The notes beneath the pieces were generated by a model, which saw only the letters and a program-made list of their open reading frames with translations, did no database searches and had not been told where the DNA came from. Of a stretch of DNA of 64,000 bases, positions 8,569 through 17,523 are shown one piece after another. Position 1 is the first letter of the stretch, and the number at the start of each line of letters is the position of its first letter. This stretch comes from Paracoccus sp. S3-43. GTDB taxonomy: Bacteria; Pseudomonadota; Alphaproteobacteria; Rhodobacterales; Rhodobacteraceae. The stretch is taken from assembly GCF_029027965.1 (NCBI RefSeq), contig NZ_CP119082.1, positions 3,085,001 through 3,149,000 on the forward strand. Reading direction: 5' to 3'. The translations under genes were made by a program, and so were the position numbers.

Positions 8569-9030
8569 TTACACCGGGATCGCCGTGGTGCGGAACACCG
8601 TGCGCAGCGCGAAGGACGAATGCATCTGCGCGACGCCCGGCAGGCGGGCCAGATGCTGGCGGTGGATGCGGGCGAAATCGTCGGTATCCTCGACCACGAT
8701 CTTCAGCAGGTAATCGGCGGACCCGGCCATCAGGTGGCATTCCAGCACGTCGGGGATCGCGCGCACGCCTTTTTCGAAAGCCTCCAGAACCTCGTCCGCC
8801 TGGCCGGACAGGGTGATTTCCACGAACACCGTCGTCTGGCGGTGCAGCTTGCGGGCGTCCAGCAGCGCCGCATAGCCGTGGATCACGCCCGCTTCCTCCA
8901 GCCGCTGGACGCGGCGGTGGCAGGCGGACGGCGACAGATGCACCCGCAGCGCCAGTTCGGCGTTGCTGATTCGGCCTTCCTTCTGAAGCAGGGCCAGAAT
9001 GCGGCGGTCTATTGCATCAAGATCGGACAT
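8569..9030 (-). CDS. Lrp/AsnC family transcriptional regulator
   Basis: The 153-residue protein has the full Lrp architecture. The N-terminal winged helix-turn-helix runs from 'MSDLDAIDRRILALLQKEGRISNAEL' to 'LSPSACHRRVQRLEEAGVI'. The C-terminal RAM ligand-binding domain includes 'CHLMAGSADYLLKIVVED' near 102. It is divergent from ald with a 133-bp gap, the arrangement of AldR-type regulators that sense alanine or other amino acids and activate alanine dehydrogenase. The ATG at 9030 gives normal family length; the frame extends upstream without support. Confidence 0.93.
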   Translation of the reverse strand: MSDLDAIDRRILALLQKEGRISNAELALRVHLSPSACHRRVQRLEEAGVIHGYAALLDARKLHRQTTVFVEITLSGQADEVLEAFEKGVRAIPDVLECHLMAGSADYLLKIVVEDTDDFARIHRQHLARLPGVAQMHSSFALRTVFRTTAIPV

Positions 9031-9163
9031 GGCGGGATATTCTTCGACAAGGGGGGAAGGTGCCAGCGTTTTTTCGTCATCGCCGCCCTGGGCCGCGCAT
9101 CGTCTTTGCAAGACCTTGCGGACGGTAGGTGCCACACTGGTCCCAGAACAAGGGAGGATGAAC

Positions 9164-10282
9164 ATGAAGATCGGTTGCCCCAAGGAAATCAAGCCGCAGG
9201 AATTCCGCGTCGGCATGACGCCCGCCGCCGTGACCGAGGCCGTCGCCAGGGGCCACGATGTCGTCGTGGAAACCGGCGCGGGCCTGGGCGCGGGCTTCAC
9301 CGATGAGGATTATACCGCAGCCGGGGCCGGGATCGCGCCGGACGCGGCCTCGGTCTTTGCCGGGGCCGAGATGATCGTCAAGGTCAAGGAGCCGCAGGCC
9401 GCCGAACGGGCGATGCTGCGCGGCGGGCAGGTGCTGTTCACCTATCTGCACCTGGCCCCCGATCCCGACCAGACCCGCGAGTTGCTGGCATCCGGCGTCA
9501 CGGCCATTGCCTATGAGACGGTGACGGATGCGCGCGGCGGGCTCCCCTTGCTGGCGCCGATGTCCGAGGTCGCCGGGCGGCTGGCCCCGCAGGTCGGATC
9601 CTGGGCGCTGCAAAAGGCCAATGGCGGGCGCGGCGTGCTGCTGGGCGGGGTGCCGGGCGTGCGGCCCGCGAATGTGATCATCATCGGCGGCGGCGTGGTC
9701 GGCACGGCGGCGGCGCGGGTGGCCGTGGGCATGGGCGCGAATGTCACCGTCACCGACAGGTCGGTTGCGCGGCTGTCATACCTGGACGACATCTTCATGG
9801 GACGGCTGACCACGCAATATTCCAGCGCGGCGGCGACTGCCGAGTTGATCCGCACCGCCGACATGGTGATCGGCGCGGTGCTGATCCCCGGCGCGGCGGC
9901 GCCCAGGCTGGTGACGCGCGCGCAGCTGTCGACCATGCAGCCCGGCGCGGTTCTGGTGGACGTGGCCATCGACCAGGGCGGCTGTTTCGAGACCTCGCGC
10001 CCCACAACCCACCAGGATCCGATCTATGAGGTGGAGGGCGTGGTGCATTACTGCGTGGCCAACATGCCGGGCGCGGTGGCGCGCACCTCGACCCAGGCCC
10101 TGGGGAACGCGACGCTGCCCTTCCTGCTGGCCCTGGCGGACAAGGGCTGGCGGCAGGCGGTTCAGGACGATCCGCATCTGCGGGCGGGGCTGTCCACGCA
10201 GGGCGGCCGCCTGACCTCGCCCCCGGTGGGCGAGGCCCTGGGGCTGGAGGCGATCACCCCCGACCAGCTTCTGGCAGAATAA
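9164..10282 (+). CDS. ald: Alanine dehydrogenase
   Basis: This 372-residue NAD-dependent enzyme interconverts L-alanine with pyruvate and ammonia. Family motifs are 'MKIGCPKEIKPQEFRVGMTP' at the N-terminus, the pyruvate-binding Lys in 'VKVKEPQ', the His in 'TYLHLAPD', the Rossmann loop 'IIGGGVVGTAAARVA' near 170 and 'DQGGCFETSRPTTH' near 272. AGGGAGG lies 6 bases before the ATG at 9164; the ATG at 9158 abuts that site and is less likely. The divergent Lrp-type gene is its probable regulator. Confidence 0.95.
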   Translation: MKIGCPKEIKPQEFRVGMTPAAVTEAVARGHDVVVETGAGLGAGFTDEDYTAAGAGIAPDAASVFAGAEMIVKVKEPQAAERAMLRGGQVLFTYLHLAPDPDQTRELLASGVTAIAYETVTDARGGLPLLAPMSEVAGRLAPQVGSWALQKANGGRGVLLGGVPGVRPANVIIIGGGVVGTAAARVAVGMGANVTVTDRSVARLSYLDDIFMGRLTTQYSSAAATAELIRTADMVIGAVLIPGAAAPRLVTRAQLSTMQPGAVLVDVAIDQGGCFETSRPTTHQDPIYEVEGVVHYCVANMPGAVARTSTQALGNATLPFLLALADKGWRQAVQDDPHLRAGLSTQGGRLTSPPVGEALGLEAITPDQLLAE

Positions 10283-10285
10283 GGC

Positions 10286-10312
10286 GACCGGCGCGGGCGG
10301 ACCGCGCCGGTC
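10286..10312. terminator. GC hairpin between ald and mscL
   Basis: A perfect 11-bp stem (10286-10296 with 10302-10312) with a 5-nt loop sits between convergent genes. No U-tract follows. Confidence 0.5.
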
Positions 10313-10318
10313 CATGGG

Positions 10319-10780
10319 TCAGGCGCGGGGCGCCGGACGGTCCTGCCAGACGGTGCGGTCGGCCAGCAGGTCGCGGATCTGGGCCAGCAGTTCCTCTTGC
10401 GTAGGCGTCGCCGCGACGACCTCGTCCTCGGCCGGTTTCACGGCCAGACGCTGAAGGCGGTTCACGGCCTTGACCAGCAGGAACACCGCCCAGGCGATGA
10501 TCAGGAAGTTCAGCACCGCCATCGCGAAAGAGCCATAGGCAAAGACCGCCGCGCCCGAATCGCGGGCCGCCGCCAGGCTGGCGCCCTCGGGGACATTGCC
10601 CGACAGGACGAAATACTTGTTGGTGAAATCGACCCCGCCGGTCAGCAGGCCCAGGATCGGGTTGATAAGATCGGCCACCACGGAATTCACGATCGCCGTG
10701 AAGGCCGCGCCGATGATGATGCCGACGGCAAGGTCGATGACATTGCCGCGGGCGATGAAGTCACGGAATTCCTTGATCAT
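10319..10780 (-). CDS. mscL: Large-conductance mechanosensitive channel MscL
   Basis: The 153-residue inner-membrane channel opens under membrane tension to release solutes on hypo-osmotic shock. TM1 contains the signature '[29 protein letters not shown]' region (about 13-41). The periplasmic loop and TM2 ('[21 protein letters not shown]', about 89-109) follow. The C-terminal helix '[17 protein letters not shown]' forms the cytoplasmic bundle. AGGGAC precedes the start. Confidence 0.97.
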   Translation of the reverse strand: MIKEFRDFIARGNVIDLAVGIIIGAAFTAIVNSVVADLINPILGLLTGGVDFTNKYFVLSGNVPEGASLAAARDSGAAVFAYGSFAMAVLNFLIIAWAVFLLVKAVNRLQRLAVKPAEDEVVAATPTQEELLAQIRDLLADRTVWQDRPAPRA

Positions 10781-10885
10781 GACGCTGTCCCTTGTTAACG
10801 CGCGTTCGCCATGCGCAAAAGCATGGAGCGCGCGGCATCAAAAGGCAATTCCGCACGGTCCGCATCGGAAAAACGCGCGGGTTTC

Positions 10886-10909
10886 GGCCCGCCTTGTGTC
10901 AGGCGGGCC
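10886..10909 (-). terminator. Hairpin downstream of the DsbA-like gene
   Basis: A perfect 8-bp stem GGCCCGCC/GGCGGGCC (10886-10893 with 10902-10909) with an 8-nt loop lies 21 bases past the dsbA-like stop on the minus strand. The U-tract is weak. Confidence 0.45.
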
Positions 10910-10930
10910 ACATGGCGTCGGTCGGGGCGG

Positions 10931-11560
10931 TCAGTTCGCCGGGGCGGGCGCGGCCTCGGCCAGCTTGGCGTCGATGATGCCCTTCATGTCGTCCCAGGGC
11001 TGGTTCTGGACCTTTTCGCCGCCGATGATGAAGGTCGGCGTCGCCTCGATCTTGTCGGCGGTGGCGTTCTGCTGGAAGGTGGCGATCAACTGCTGGGCTT
11101 TGGCGGTGTCTTCCCAGCAGGCGGTCATCTGGTCTTCGGTCATGCCCGCCTTCAGTCCGATCTTGCGCAGGTTGGCCGCGATCTCCTCTCCGGTGCCGCC
11201 GGCCAGCCAGTTCTTCTGTTCGTCGAACAGCATGTCGGAGACGGGATAGAACTTCTCGTCCCCGCCGCAGCGCGCCAGCACGCCCGCCCACAGGCCCGGC
11301 TGGTCGAAATACACGTCGCGCTGGATGAATTTCACCTTGCCGGTATCGACATAGTCGGCCTTCAGCTTCGGCCAGCTCTCGGCATGGAAATTCGCGCAAT
11401 GGCCGCAGGTGAAGCTGGCATATTCGACGATGGTCAGCGGCGCGTCCTCGGCCCCCAGGGCGATGTCGGGCAGGATCGCGGGCGCGGCGGCGTCCTGGGC
11501 CATCGCGGCGGGTGCGGCCAGGGCAAGCGCCAGGGCTGCGACGGCGAAACGGGTCAGCAT
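10931..11560 (-). CDS. DsbA family thiol:disulfide oxidoreductase, periplasmic
   Basis: The 209-residue protein has a signal peptide (MLTRFAVAALALALAAPAAMA) and a thioredoxin-fold DsbA domain with the active site C-G-H-C in 'YASFTCGHCANFH' near residue 52. The cis-Pro region is 'IEATPTFIIGG' near 172. It probably oxidises or isomerises disulfides in exported proteins. Its ATG overlaps the end of the upstream DUF721 gene by 7 bp, so translation is coupled. No dsbB lies nearby. Confidence 0.9.
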   Translation of the reverse strand: MLTRFAVAALALALAAPAAMAQDAAAPAILPDIALGAEDAPLTIVEYASFTCGHCANFHAESWPKLKADYVDTGKVKFIQRDVYFDQPGLWAGVLARCGGDEKFYPVSDMLFDEQKNWLAGGTGEEIAANLRKIGLKAGMTEDQMTACWEDTAKAQQLIATFQQNATADKIEATPTFIIGGEKVQNQPWDDMKGIIDAKLAEAAPAPAN

Positions 11561-12120
11561 GGAAAATCCTTTCGGTGGTTCCGGTGTCGTGCGGTTTCGA
11601 TGTTCAGGGCCAGCAGCGCCATCGCCCGCGCCAGCGCCGGATCCTGGAACTGGCGGCCGATCCGGTCGGCCTTTTCGACGATCTGCGGATCGGGCGGCGC
11701 GGCCTGGGCGGGGGCCGGGGCAAAGACCGCCTGCCCTTCGGCAAATCCGCCGGCCGCCGTCTGGGTCAGCACGATCCGCTGCACCGCGTTATAGCCATAG
11801 CAGGCGTTCACCCGGTCGCGCAGCTGCGGCAGCTGCATTTCCACCAGCGGCGCGACGGGGCCGGTGGTCAGCAGCGTCAGCGTGGCGCCGAACCCGCCGC
11901 GCGCATGGCTGATGCGGACCGGCCGGGTCATCGCGGCAAGCCGGGGACCGGCGATCTCGGGCCAATGGGTCAGCAGGCGGGCCATGGCGAATCCCCGCCC
12001 CTCGGCGGCCTTCTGCACCCGGTCGGCCAGCAGCGCCGACGCCTGCTGGAAGCCGCGCCTGCGGCTTGCCTGGGGGTTGCGGGGACGGTCGGACGCTTTT
12101 GCCATCTTTGCCTGGTGCAT
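11554..12120 (-). CDS. DUF721 (DciA-type) protein
   Basis: This protein of about 188 residues contains a DUF721 domain around 'LLTHWPEIAGPRLAAMTRPVRIS' (roughly residues 45-67), with the W-x-x-I-x-G signature. DUF721/DciA proteins help load the replicative helicase in bacteria lacking DnaC. The basic N-terminal tail (KASDRPRNPQASRRRG) is typical. The ATG at 12120 is favoured because GGGGGTGAC lies just upstream; an ATG at 12105 is also possible. It is divergent from mutY and overlaps the dsbA-like gene by 7 bp. Confidence 0.8.
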   Translation of the reverse strand: MHQAKMAKASDRPRNPQASRRRGFQQASALLADRVQKAAEGRGFAMARLLTHWPEIAGPRLAAMTRPVRISHARGGFGATLTLLTTGPVAPLVEMQLPQLRDRVNACYGYNAVQRIVLTQTAAGGFAEGQAVFAPAPAQAAPPDPQIVEKADRIGRQFQDPALARAMALLALNIETARHRNHRKDFPC

Positions 12121-12190
12121 TGTCACCCCCATATCCTTAATCAGCCCCGGCGCGGGATGAAAGCGCGTCTGGAAAGCAAGGGACTGAATA

Positions 12191-13219
12191 TTGCGTGACA
12201 CCAGGGTGATCGCCCCGCATCTGCTGGACTGGTATGACCGCCACGCGCGCGTGCTGCCCTGGCGCGTCCCGCCGGGCGGCGGTGCAGCCGATCCCTATCG
12301 CGTCTGGCTGTCCGAGGTGATGCTGCAACAGACCACCGTCGCGGCGGTCAAGGCCTATTTCGAACGCTTCACGACGCTGTGGCCGACCGTGCAGGATCTG
12401 GCCGCCGCGCCCGATGCGCAGGTGATGGCCGAATGGGCGGGGCTTGGATACTATGCCCGCGCCCGCAACCTGCTGGCCTGCGCGCGGGCGGTGACGGCGG
12501 CGGGCGGGTTTCCGGCCACGCGCGACGGGTTGCGGCAACTGCCGGGGATCGGGGCCTATACCTCGGCCGCGATCGCGGCGATCGCCTATGACGCGCCCGA
12601 AACGGTGGTGGACGGCAATGTCGAACGCGTGGTGGCGCGGCTGTTCGCGGTGGAGACGCCCCTGCCCGCCGCCAAGCCGGATCTGGTGGCGCTTGCGGAA
12701 ACCCTGACCCCGCGGGACCGGCCCGGCGATTACGCGCAGGCGATGATGGATCTGGGCGCGACGATCTGCACGCCGCGCAGCCCGGCCTGCGGCATCTGCC
12801 CGCTGATCCATGACTGCGACGCCCGCGCGGAAGGGATCGCCGCCAGCCTGCCGCGCAAGGCGCCGAAATCCGCCAGGCCCGACCGCAGCGGCATCGCCTG
12901 GGTCGCCCGCCAGGGCGACGCCGTGCTGTTCGAGGAACGCCCGGCCAAGGGCCTGCTGGGCGGCACGCTGGCCTTCCCCTCGGCCCATTGGGACGGGCGC
13001 GACCTGCCGCCGCCGGGGCCGGCCGCCTGGCGCGCGATCGGCCAGGTCCGCCATGTCTTCACCCATTTCACCCTGTCCTTGCAGGTGATGGCGGGCGACC
13101 TGGACGGCCCGCCCGCGCGCGGCCATCTGGTGCCCCTGCGGCATATCGACCGCGAGGCCCTGCCCGGTCTGATGCGCAAGGTCTGGGATTTGGCGCGGGC
13201 CGAGATCGCCGCGCTGTAG
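12191..13219 (+). CDS. mutY: Adenine DNA glycosylase MutY
   Basis: This 342-residue base-excision repair enzyme removes adenine mispaired with 8-oxoguanine. It shows the catalytic Glu in 'SEVMLQQTTV' near 41, the helix-hairpin-helix 'LPGIGAYTSAAIAAIAY' near 118 with catalytic Asp in 'VDGNVERVV', and the Fe-S loop C-x6-C-x2-C-x5-C in 'CTPRSPACGICPLIHDC' near 196-212. A C-terminal Nudix-like domain reads the 8-oxoG. The start is an unusual TTG at 12191, supported by AAGGGA seven bases upstream; an in-frame GTG at 12206 is the alternative. Confidence 0.93.
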   Translation: MRDTRVIAPHLLDWYDRHARVLPWRVPPGGGAADPYRVWLSEVMLQQTTVAAVKAYFERFTTLWPTVQDLAAAPDAQVMAEWAGLGYYARARNLLACARAVTAAGGFPATRDGLRQLPGIGAYTSAAIAAIAYDAPETVVDGNVERVVARLFAVETPLPAAKPDLVALAETLTPRDRPGDYAQAMMDLGATICTPRSPACGICPLIHDCDARAEGIAASLPRKAPKSARPDRSGIAWVARQGDAVLFEERPAKGLLGGTLAFPSAHWDGRDLPPPGPAAWRAIGQVRHVFTHFTLSLQVMAGDLDGPPARGHLVPLRHIDREALPGLMRKVWDLARAEIAAL

Positions 13220-13272
13220 GGGCCGATGACTGGTGAATCGCAGGGCGTTTCCCGAGCCCGCCCGGATCATGA

Positions 13273-13767
13273 TCAGGGCACGATCACCCGCGTCCCCGGC
13301 ACCGCCCGCGCGGCGATCCAGATCCGGTCGCGCCGCGCGAAGGCGATGCAGCCCTCGGTCCCGAAACCGGGCCTGCGCCACTGGTGCAGAAAGATCGCCG
13401 ACCCCAGCCCCGGCACCGCGTCGGGCCAGTTCCAGTCGGTCGTCAGGATCAGGTCATAGAGCGGATCGGCGCGGCGCAGCCGTTCGTGGCTGGCGGCCAG
13501 CGGCGCGCGGGCATGATGGTTATACCCCGGATGATCCGGCGCATCGCACCACAGATCGCCCGGCCCGATGGGTCGCGCCCAAGGCACGGGCGGGGGCAGA
13601 CGGTCGGGGCGGTACCACAGCCCGGTGATCCGCCAGATCCCGGCGGGGGTGGCCCCGTCGCCCTCGCGCTTGTCGCGGGTCACGCCGCGCTTGCCGATGC
13701 TGCATGGAAACAGCCGCCCCCGGAACCGCACCCCCTGCGGCGTCAGGACCAGATCGCCCGGCGTCAC
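13273..13767 (-). CDS. L,D-transpeptidase family (YkuD-type) protein
   Basis: The 164-residue protein carries the YkuD catalytic motif in 'GSAIFLHQWRRPGFGTEGCIAF' (residues about 122-143, split H...T-x-G-C), with the nucleophilic Cys near 140. Such enzymes crosslink peptidoglycan or attach proteins to it. No signal peptide is visible, unlike many family members, so it may be the short YkuD type of uncertain location. Its ATG overlaps the ribA stop by 4 bp. Confidence 0.85.
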   Translation of the reverse strand: MTPGDLVLTPQGVRFRGRLFPCSIGKRGVTRDKREGDGATPAGIWRITGLWYRPDRLPPPVPWARPIGPGDLWCDAPDHPGYNHHARAPLAASHERLRRADPLYDLILTTDWNWPDAVPGLGSAIFLHQWRRPGFGTEGCIAFARRDRIWIAARAVPGTRVIVP

Positions 13768-14822
13768 AGCAGATGCCCCGATTTCGCCGCCTTGGTGTCC
13801 AGATAGGCCTCGTTGAAGCGGTTGCGGCCGACCACCAGCGGCACCCGTTCCGCCACCGCGATGCCATGGCTTTCCAGCATCGCCACCTTGCGCGGGTTGT
13901 TCGTCATCAGCCGCGCCGAGGAAAACCCCATCCGCCGCAGCAGCGCCGCGCCGATGCGGAAATCGCGTTCGTCATCCTCGAACCCCAGGCGGTGATTGGC
14001 CTGCACCGTGTCGAAACCCTGGTTCTGCAACGCATAGGCGCGCATCTTGTTGGCCAGCCCGATCCCCCGGCCCTCCTGGTTCAGATACAGCAGCACCCCC
14101 TGCCCCGCCTGGCCCATGGCCGTCAGCGCGGCGTGAAGCTGCGGGCCGCAATCGCATTTCAGGCTGCCCAGCACGTCGCCGGTGAAACAGGCCGAATGCA
14201 GCCGCGTAAGAACCGGGGCGTCGCGGGGGGGATCGCCGATCTCGACGGCGTAATGTTCCGCGCCGCCGTCGTCGGGACGGAAGATGTGCAGCCGCGACCG
14301 TTCCGCCGCGATCAGCGGCAGGTTGGCGGCGGCGACCGGGGACAGGGCCGCCTCATGCGCAAGCTGCGCCAGCAGCTGGCCGGGCGCGACCTGGGTCAGG
14401 CCGGGCAAGGGGTCGGTCGCCACGACCAGAACGGCGGGCAGAAGCTGCGCCGATTTCGCCAGCGCCAGCCCGGCCAGATGCGGCGTCGCGTCGCCGTCGC
14501 GTTCGGTGAACAGCGGTCCCTTCATCGGCGTCATCAGATCGCCCGAGGGATCGGCCAGCGACCGCAGCCAGGCATGGTCGGCATCAGGCGGCACGATCAC
14601 GCGGGCCAGCCCGTCGTCATAGGCCCGCGCCTTCAGCGTCTCGGCCCGGCGTTCGGTCAGGGCCAGCACGGGCCGGCCAAGCGCGCGGATCGCGTCCAGC
14701 CGGGCGGGGGCCAGCGTCTCCACCGCCGCGACCAGGTGCCCGCCGATCATCACCGGCAGGCCCATGCTCAGATCGGTCCGCGCGCGGGACACGACCTCGG
14801 TCAGGGTGGGGATCAGGCTCAT
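13764..14822 (-). CDS. ribA: GTP cyclohydrolase II (riboflavin synthesis)
   Basis: The C-terminal two-thirds is GTP cyclohydrolase II, which opens the GTP imidazole ring as the first step to riboflavin. Visible motifs are the zinc site C-x10-C-x-C in 'CFTGDVLGSLKCDCG' and the catalytic 'NQEGRGIGLANKMRAYALQ' region with 'TNNPRKV'. At 352 residues it is longer than the roughly 200-residue E. coli enzyme. The N-terminal 150 residues ('MSLIPTLTEVVSRARTDL') do not look like a functional RibB domain. It heads an operon with the L,D-transpeptidase gene and is divergent from the response-regulator gene. Confidence 0.9.
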   Translation of the reverse strand: MSLIPTLTEVVSRARTDLSMGLPVMIGGHLVAAVETLAPARLDAIRALGRPVLALTERRAETLKARAYDDGLARVIVPPDADHAWLRSLADPSGDLMTPMKGPLFTERDGDATPHLAGLALAKSAQLLPAVLVVATDPLPGLTQVAPGQLLAQLAHEAALSPVAAANLPLIAAERSRLHIFRPDDGGAEHYAVEIGDPPRDAPVLTRLHSACFTGDVLGSLKCDCGPQLHAALTAMGQAGQGVLLYLNQEGRGIGLANKMRAYALQNQGFDTVQANHRLGFEDDERDFRIGAALLRRMGFSSARLMTNNPRKVAMLESHGIAVAERVPLVVGRNRFNEAYLDTKAAKSGHLL

Positions 14823-14836
14823 GGACGGTCCCGGAG

Positions 14837-14856
14837 GTTTGAAACAGTTTGAAACA
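14837..14856. promoter_or_regulatory. Tandem GTTTGAAACA decamers
   Basis: GTTTGAAACA occurs twice in direct tandem, 14837-14846 and 14847-14856, one helical turn apart. It lies 15 bases before the ribA start in the divergent ribA/response-regulator gap. Tandem direct repeats of this spacing are what OmpR/PhoB-type regulators bind, so an autoregulatory site is possible but unproven. Confidence 0.4.
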
Positions 14857-14958
14857 TAAGCATCCCTGCCGACAACTCCATGTGAGATTTCCGACATGAT
14901 GCTGGACGCGGCGCGCCGACTTGCCCACCTACTCGCGCAACACGCCAAGGGAGGCAAC

Positions 14959-15645
14959 ATGCCCGGTCTGAAAAAAATCCTGCTGGTCGACGACGAGGAA
15001 GATCTGCGCGAGGTCCTGGCCGAACAACTGGCGGCCACCGACGATTTCGACGTGACCGAGGCTGGCAGCGGCGCTGCCGCCGTCGAGGCCGCCAAGGGGG
15101 CGATCTTCGATCTGGTGATCCTGGACGTGGGCCTGCCCGACACCGACGGGCGAGAGCTGTGCAAGAAGCTGCGCAAGCTGAACGTCAAATGCCCCATCGT
15201 CATGCTGACGGGCCACGACACCGACGCCGACACCATCCTGGGCCTGGACGCGGGCGCCAACGATTACATCACCAAGCCCTTCAAGTTCCCGGTCCTGCTG
15301 GCCCGGCTGCGCGCGCAGCTTCGCACCCATGAACAGTCCGAGGACGCGATCTTCCAGCTTGGGCCATACACCTTCAAGCCGGCGATGAAGATGCTGATCG
15401 ACCAGAAGGACCGCAAGATCCGCCTGACCGAGAAGGAAACCAACATCCTGAAATTCCTGTATCGCGCGCAGGACGGGGTGGTGGCCCGCGACGTGCTGCT
15501 GCACGAGGTCTGGGGCTACAATGCGGGGGTGACCACGCATACGCTGGAAACCCATATCTATCGCCTGCGCCAGAAGATCGAACCCGATCCCAGCAATGCG
15601 CGCCTGCTGGTGACGGAATCGGGCGGCTATCGGCTGGTGGCGTGA
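14959..15645 (+). CDS. OmpR/PhoB-type response regulator
   Basis: The 228-residue protein has an N-terminal receiver domain: acidic pocket 'LLVDDEEDLRE', phospho-acceptor Asp in 'DLVILDVGLPDTDGRE' near 56 and Lys in 'YITKPFKF' near 107. A C-terminal winged-helix DNA-binding domain follows ('LTEKETNILKFLY' and 'HTLETHIYRLRQKIE'). AAGGGAGG precedes the ATG. No histidine kinase is adjacent, so it is an orphan here. Orphan regulators of this type in Rhodobacteraceae include the essential CenR; assignment to CenR is only a suggestion. Confidence 0.9.
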   Translation: MPGLKKILLVDDEEDLREVLAEQLAATDDFDVTEAGSGAAAVEAAKGAIFDLVILDVGLPDTDGRELCKKLRKLNVKCPIVMLTGHDTDADTILGLDAGANDYITKPFKFPVLLARLRAQLRTHEQSEDAIFQLGPYTFKPAMKMLIDQKDRKIRLTEKETNILKFLYRAQDGVVARDVLLHEVWGYNAGVTTHTLETHIYRLRQKIEPDPSNARLLVTESGGYRLVA

Positions 15646-15766
15646 CCTAGGCTCAGGTCATATCGGCGCAATTCGTCCCGCAACGCCGCCGCCGTCGGTG
15701 TCGTCGCTGGCTGCGGCGGCTCGGCGTTCGATCAGGCCGCCTGACGACATCCCACGTCCATTCGCG

Positions 15767-16612
15767 TCAGAAATCCAGGCCCAGATCCAGGACGGGCACC
15801 GAATGGGTCAGCGCGCCGACCGAGAGATAGTCCACCCCCGTCGCCGCCACCTCGGCGATGCGCGGCAGGCGCATGTTGCCCGAGGCTTCCAGCACCACGC
15901 GCCCCGCCGCCATGGCGACTGCCTGGCGCAGCGTGTCGGCATCCATGTTGTCCAGCAGGACCACGTCGGCGCCGCCCTCGTCCAGGACGTCGGACAGTTG
16001 CTCCAGGTCGTCCACCTCGATCTCGACGCGCATCATGTGCGAGGCGCGGGCCTTCACCGCCCCCAGCACGGCGCGGATGCCGCCGCCGGCCGCGATGTGG
16101 TTGTCCTTGATCAGGATCGCGTCGGACAGCGAGACGCGATGATTGAAACCGCCGCCATGCAGCACCGCCTGTTTTTCCACCAGCCGCAGGCCGGGAGTGG
16201 TCTTGCGGGTGCAGGTGATGCGGGCGGCGGTGCCGCGCGTCTCGGCCACGAAGGCCGCCGTCATGGTGGCGATGCCCGACAGGCGGCCCGCGAAGTTCAG
16301 GGCCACCCGCTCGGCCGACAGGATCGCGGCGGCGTCACCCTCGATCCGGGCCAGGGTGTCGCCGGGGGCGAAGGCGGCGCCGTCGGGGATCAGCACCTCG
16401 AACCGCAGGGCCGGGTCGATCAGGCGGAAGGCCAGCGCGGCCAGCGCCATCCCCGAGGCGGTGCCCGCCTCGCGCGCGCGGATGGCGCCGCAGGTCCGGG
16501 TGCCCTGCGGGATCACCGTGCGGGTGGTGATGCCGCCATGCGCGCCCAGATCCTCGATCAGGGCGGCGCGGACCAGGGGTTCCAGGATCAGGTCGGGCAA
16601 GGGCGGGGTCAT
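15767..16612 (-). CDS. nadC: Nicotinate-nucleotide pyrophosphorylase (carboxylating)
   Basis: The 281-residue enzyme converts quinolinate and PRPP to nicotinate mononucleotide. Substrate-binding motifs are intact: '[22 protein letters not shown]' region near 144-165 (Arg, His, Lys), '[11 protein letters not shown]' near 175 and '[10 protein letters not shown]' near 208, with '[11 protein letters not shown]' and 'LEASGNM' after. It follows nadB with an ATGA overlap. It is the only undamaged gene of this nad operon, so its quinolinate must come from elsewhere or the gene is a survivor of decay. Confidence 0.93.
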   Translation of the reverse strand: MTPPLPDLILEPLVRAALIEDLGAHGGITTRTVIPQGTRTCGAIRAREAGTASGMALAALAFRLIDPALRFEVLIPDGAAFAPGDTLARIEGDAAAILSAERVALNFAGRLSGIATMTAAFVAETRGTAARITCTRKTTPGLRLVEKQAVLHGGGFNHRVSLSDAILIKDNHIAAGGGIRAVLGAVKARASHMMRVEIEVDDLEQLSDVLDEGGADVVLLDNMDADTLRQAVAMAAGRVVLEASGNMRLPRIAEVAATGVDYLSVGALTHSVPVLDLGLDF

Positions 16613-17523
16613 GACGGCTCCGGTTCGGGGATGGGGCGCAGCGCCAGGGCCTGGGCCAGGCTCATGCGGCTGCGGCGGGCCGCGGGCAGCGGATCGGGGA
16701 AATCGGTGCGGCAATGCGCGCCCCGGCTTTCGCGCCGCGCCAGGGCGGCGGCGCAGATCAGCGTGGCGGTCGCGGTCATGTTGCCAAGGCGCGGGCAGCC
16801 GGGCCGGGCGGCCTCGATCCGGGCGATGCCGCGCAGCGTTTCCGTCAGGCCCCTGGGCATCGCGCAGCACGCCCGCGCCTGCGGTCATGGCCCGGCGCAG
16901 GCCCGCCACCAGGGCGGGATCGGGCAGCGCGGCGGGGGCCGGGTCGGGCAAGGCGACCGGCGCGGCGGCTGGGCCGTCGCGGCCGATCGACAGGGCCGCG
17001 CGGCGGGCGAAGACCAGGGCCTCCAGCAGGCCGTTCGAGGCCAGGCAGTTTGCCCCATGAAGCCGGGTCGAGGCCGCCTCGCCGCAGGCCCAGAGACCGG
17101 GCAGGCTGCTGCGCCCGTCCAGGTCGGATGGCGATGCCGCCCATGTGGTAATGCGCCGCCGCCGCCGCCGGGATCGGCTGGCGCGCGGGGTTGATGCCCG
17201 CCTGCGCGCAGGCCGCCGCCACGGCCGGGAACTCCGCCGCGATGCGCGGGCCGAGGGCGCGGCAATCCAGCGCGGGACGGCGGCCCGCCCGGGCCTCGGC
17301 ATAGACGCCGCGCGCCACGATGTCGCGCGGGGCCAGTTCGGCATCGGGATGCAGCGCGGCCATGAAGCGGACGCCATGGGCATTGACCAGATGCGCGCCT
17401 TCGCCGCGCAGCGCCTCGGTCGCAAGGGGGGCGGGATCGGCGCCGCTGGCGATGGCGGTGGGATGGAACTGCACGAATTCCGCATCCGCGATCACTGCGC
17501 CCGCGCGGGCGGCCATGCCTAGG
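16609..17523 (-). pseudogene. nadB: nadB 3' part (L-aspartate oxidase), frameshifted
   Basis: This is the C-terminal two-thirds of L-aspartate oxidase, beginning at the insertion-sequence junction ('[19 protein letters not shown]'). It keeps '[13 protein letters not shown]' and '[14 protein letters not shown]'. A 1-nt insertion near 17134 breaks the frame after 'HYHMGGIA'. A second, in a G-run near 16850, breaks it before '[14 protein letters not shown]'. In the middle frame the normally invariant STGLHGANRLASNSL reads [15 protein letters not shown], three substitutions at conserved sites. Together these show real decay rather than only sequencing error. Confidence 0.9.

Noticed and set aside
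14823-14958. FMN riboswitch upstream of ribA
   Set aside because: The leader is too short and lacks the conserved RFN-element segments.
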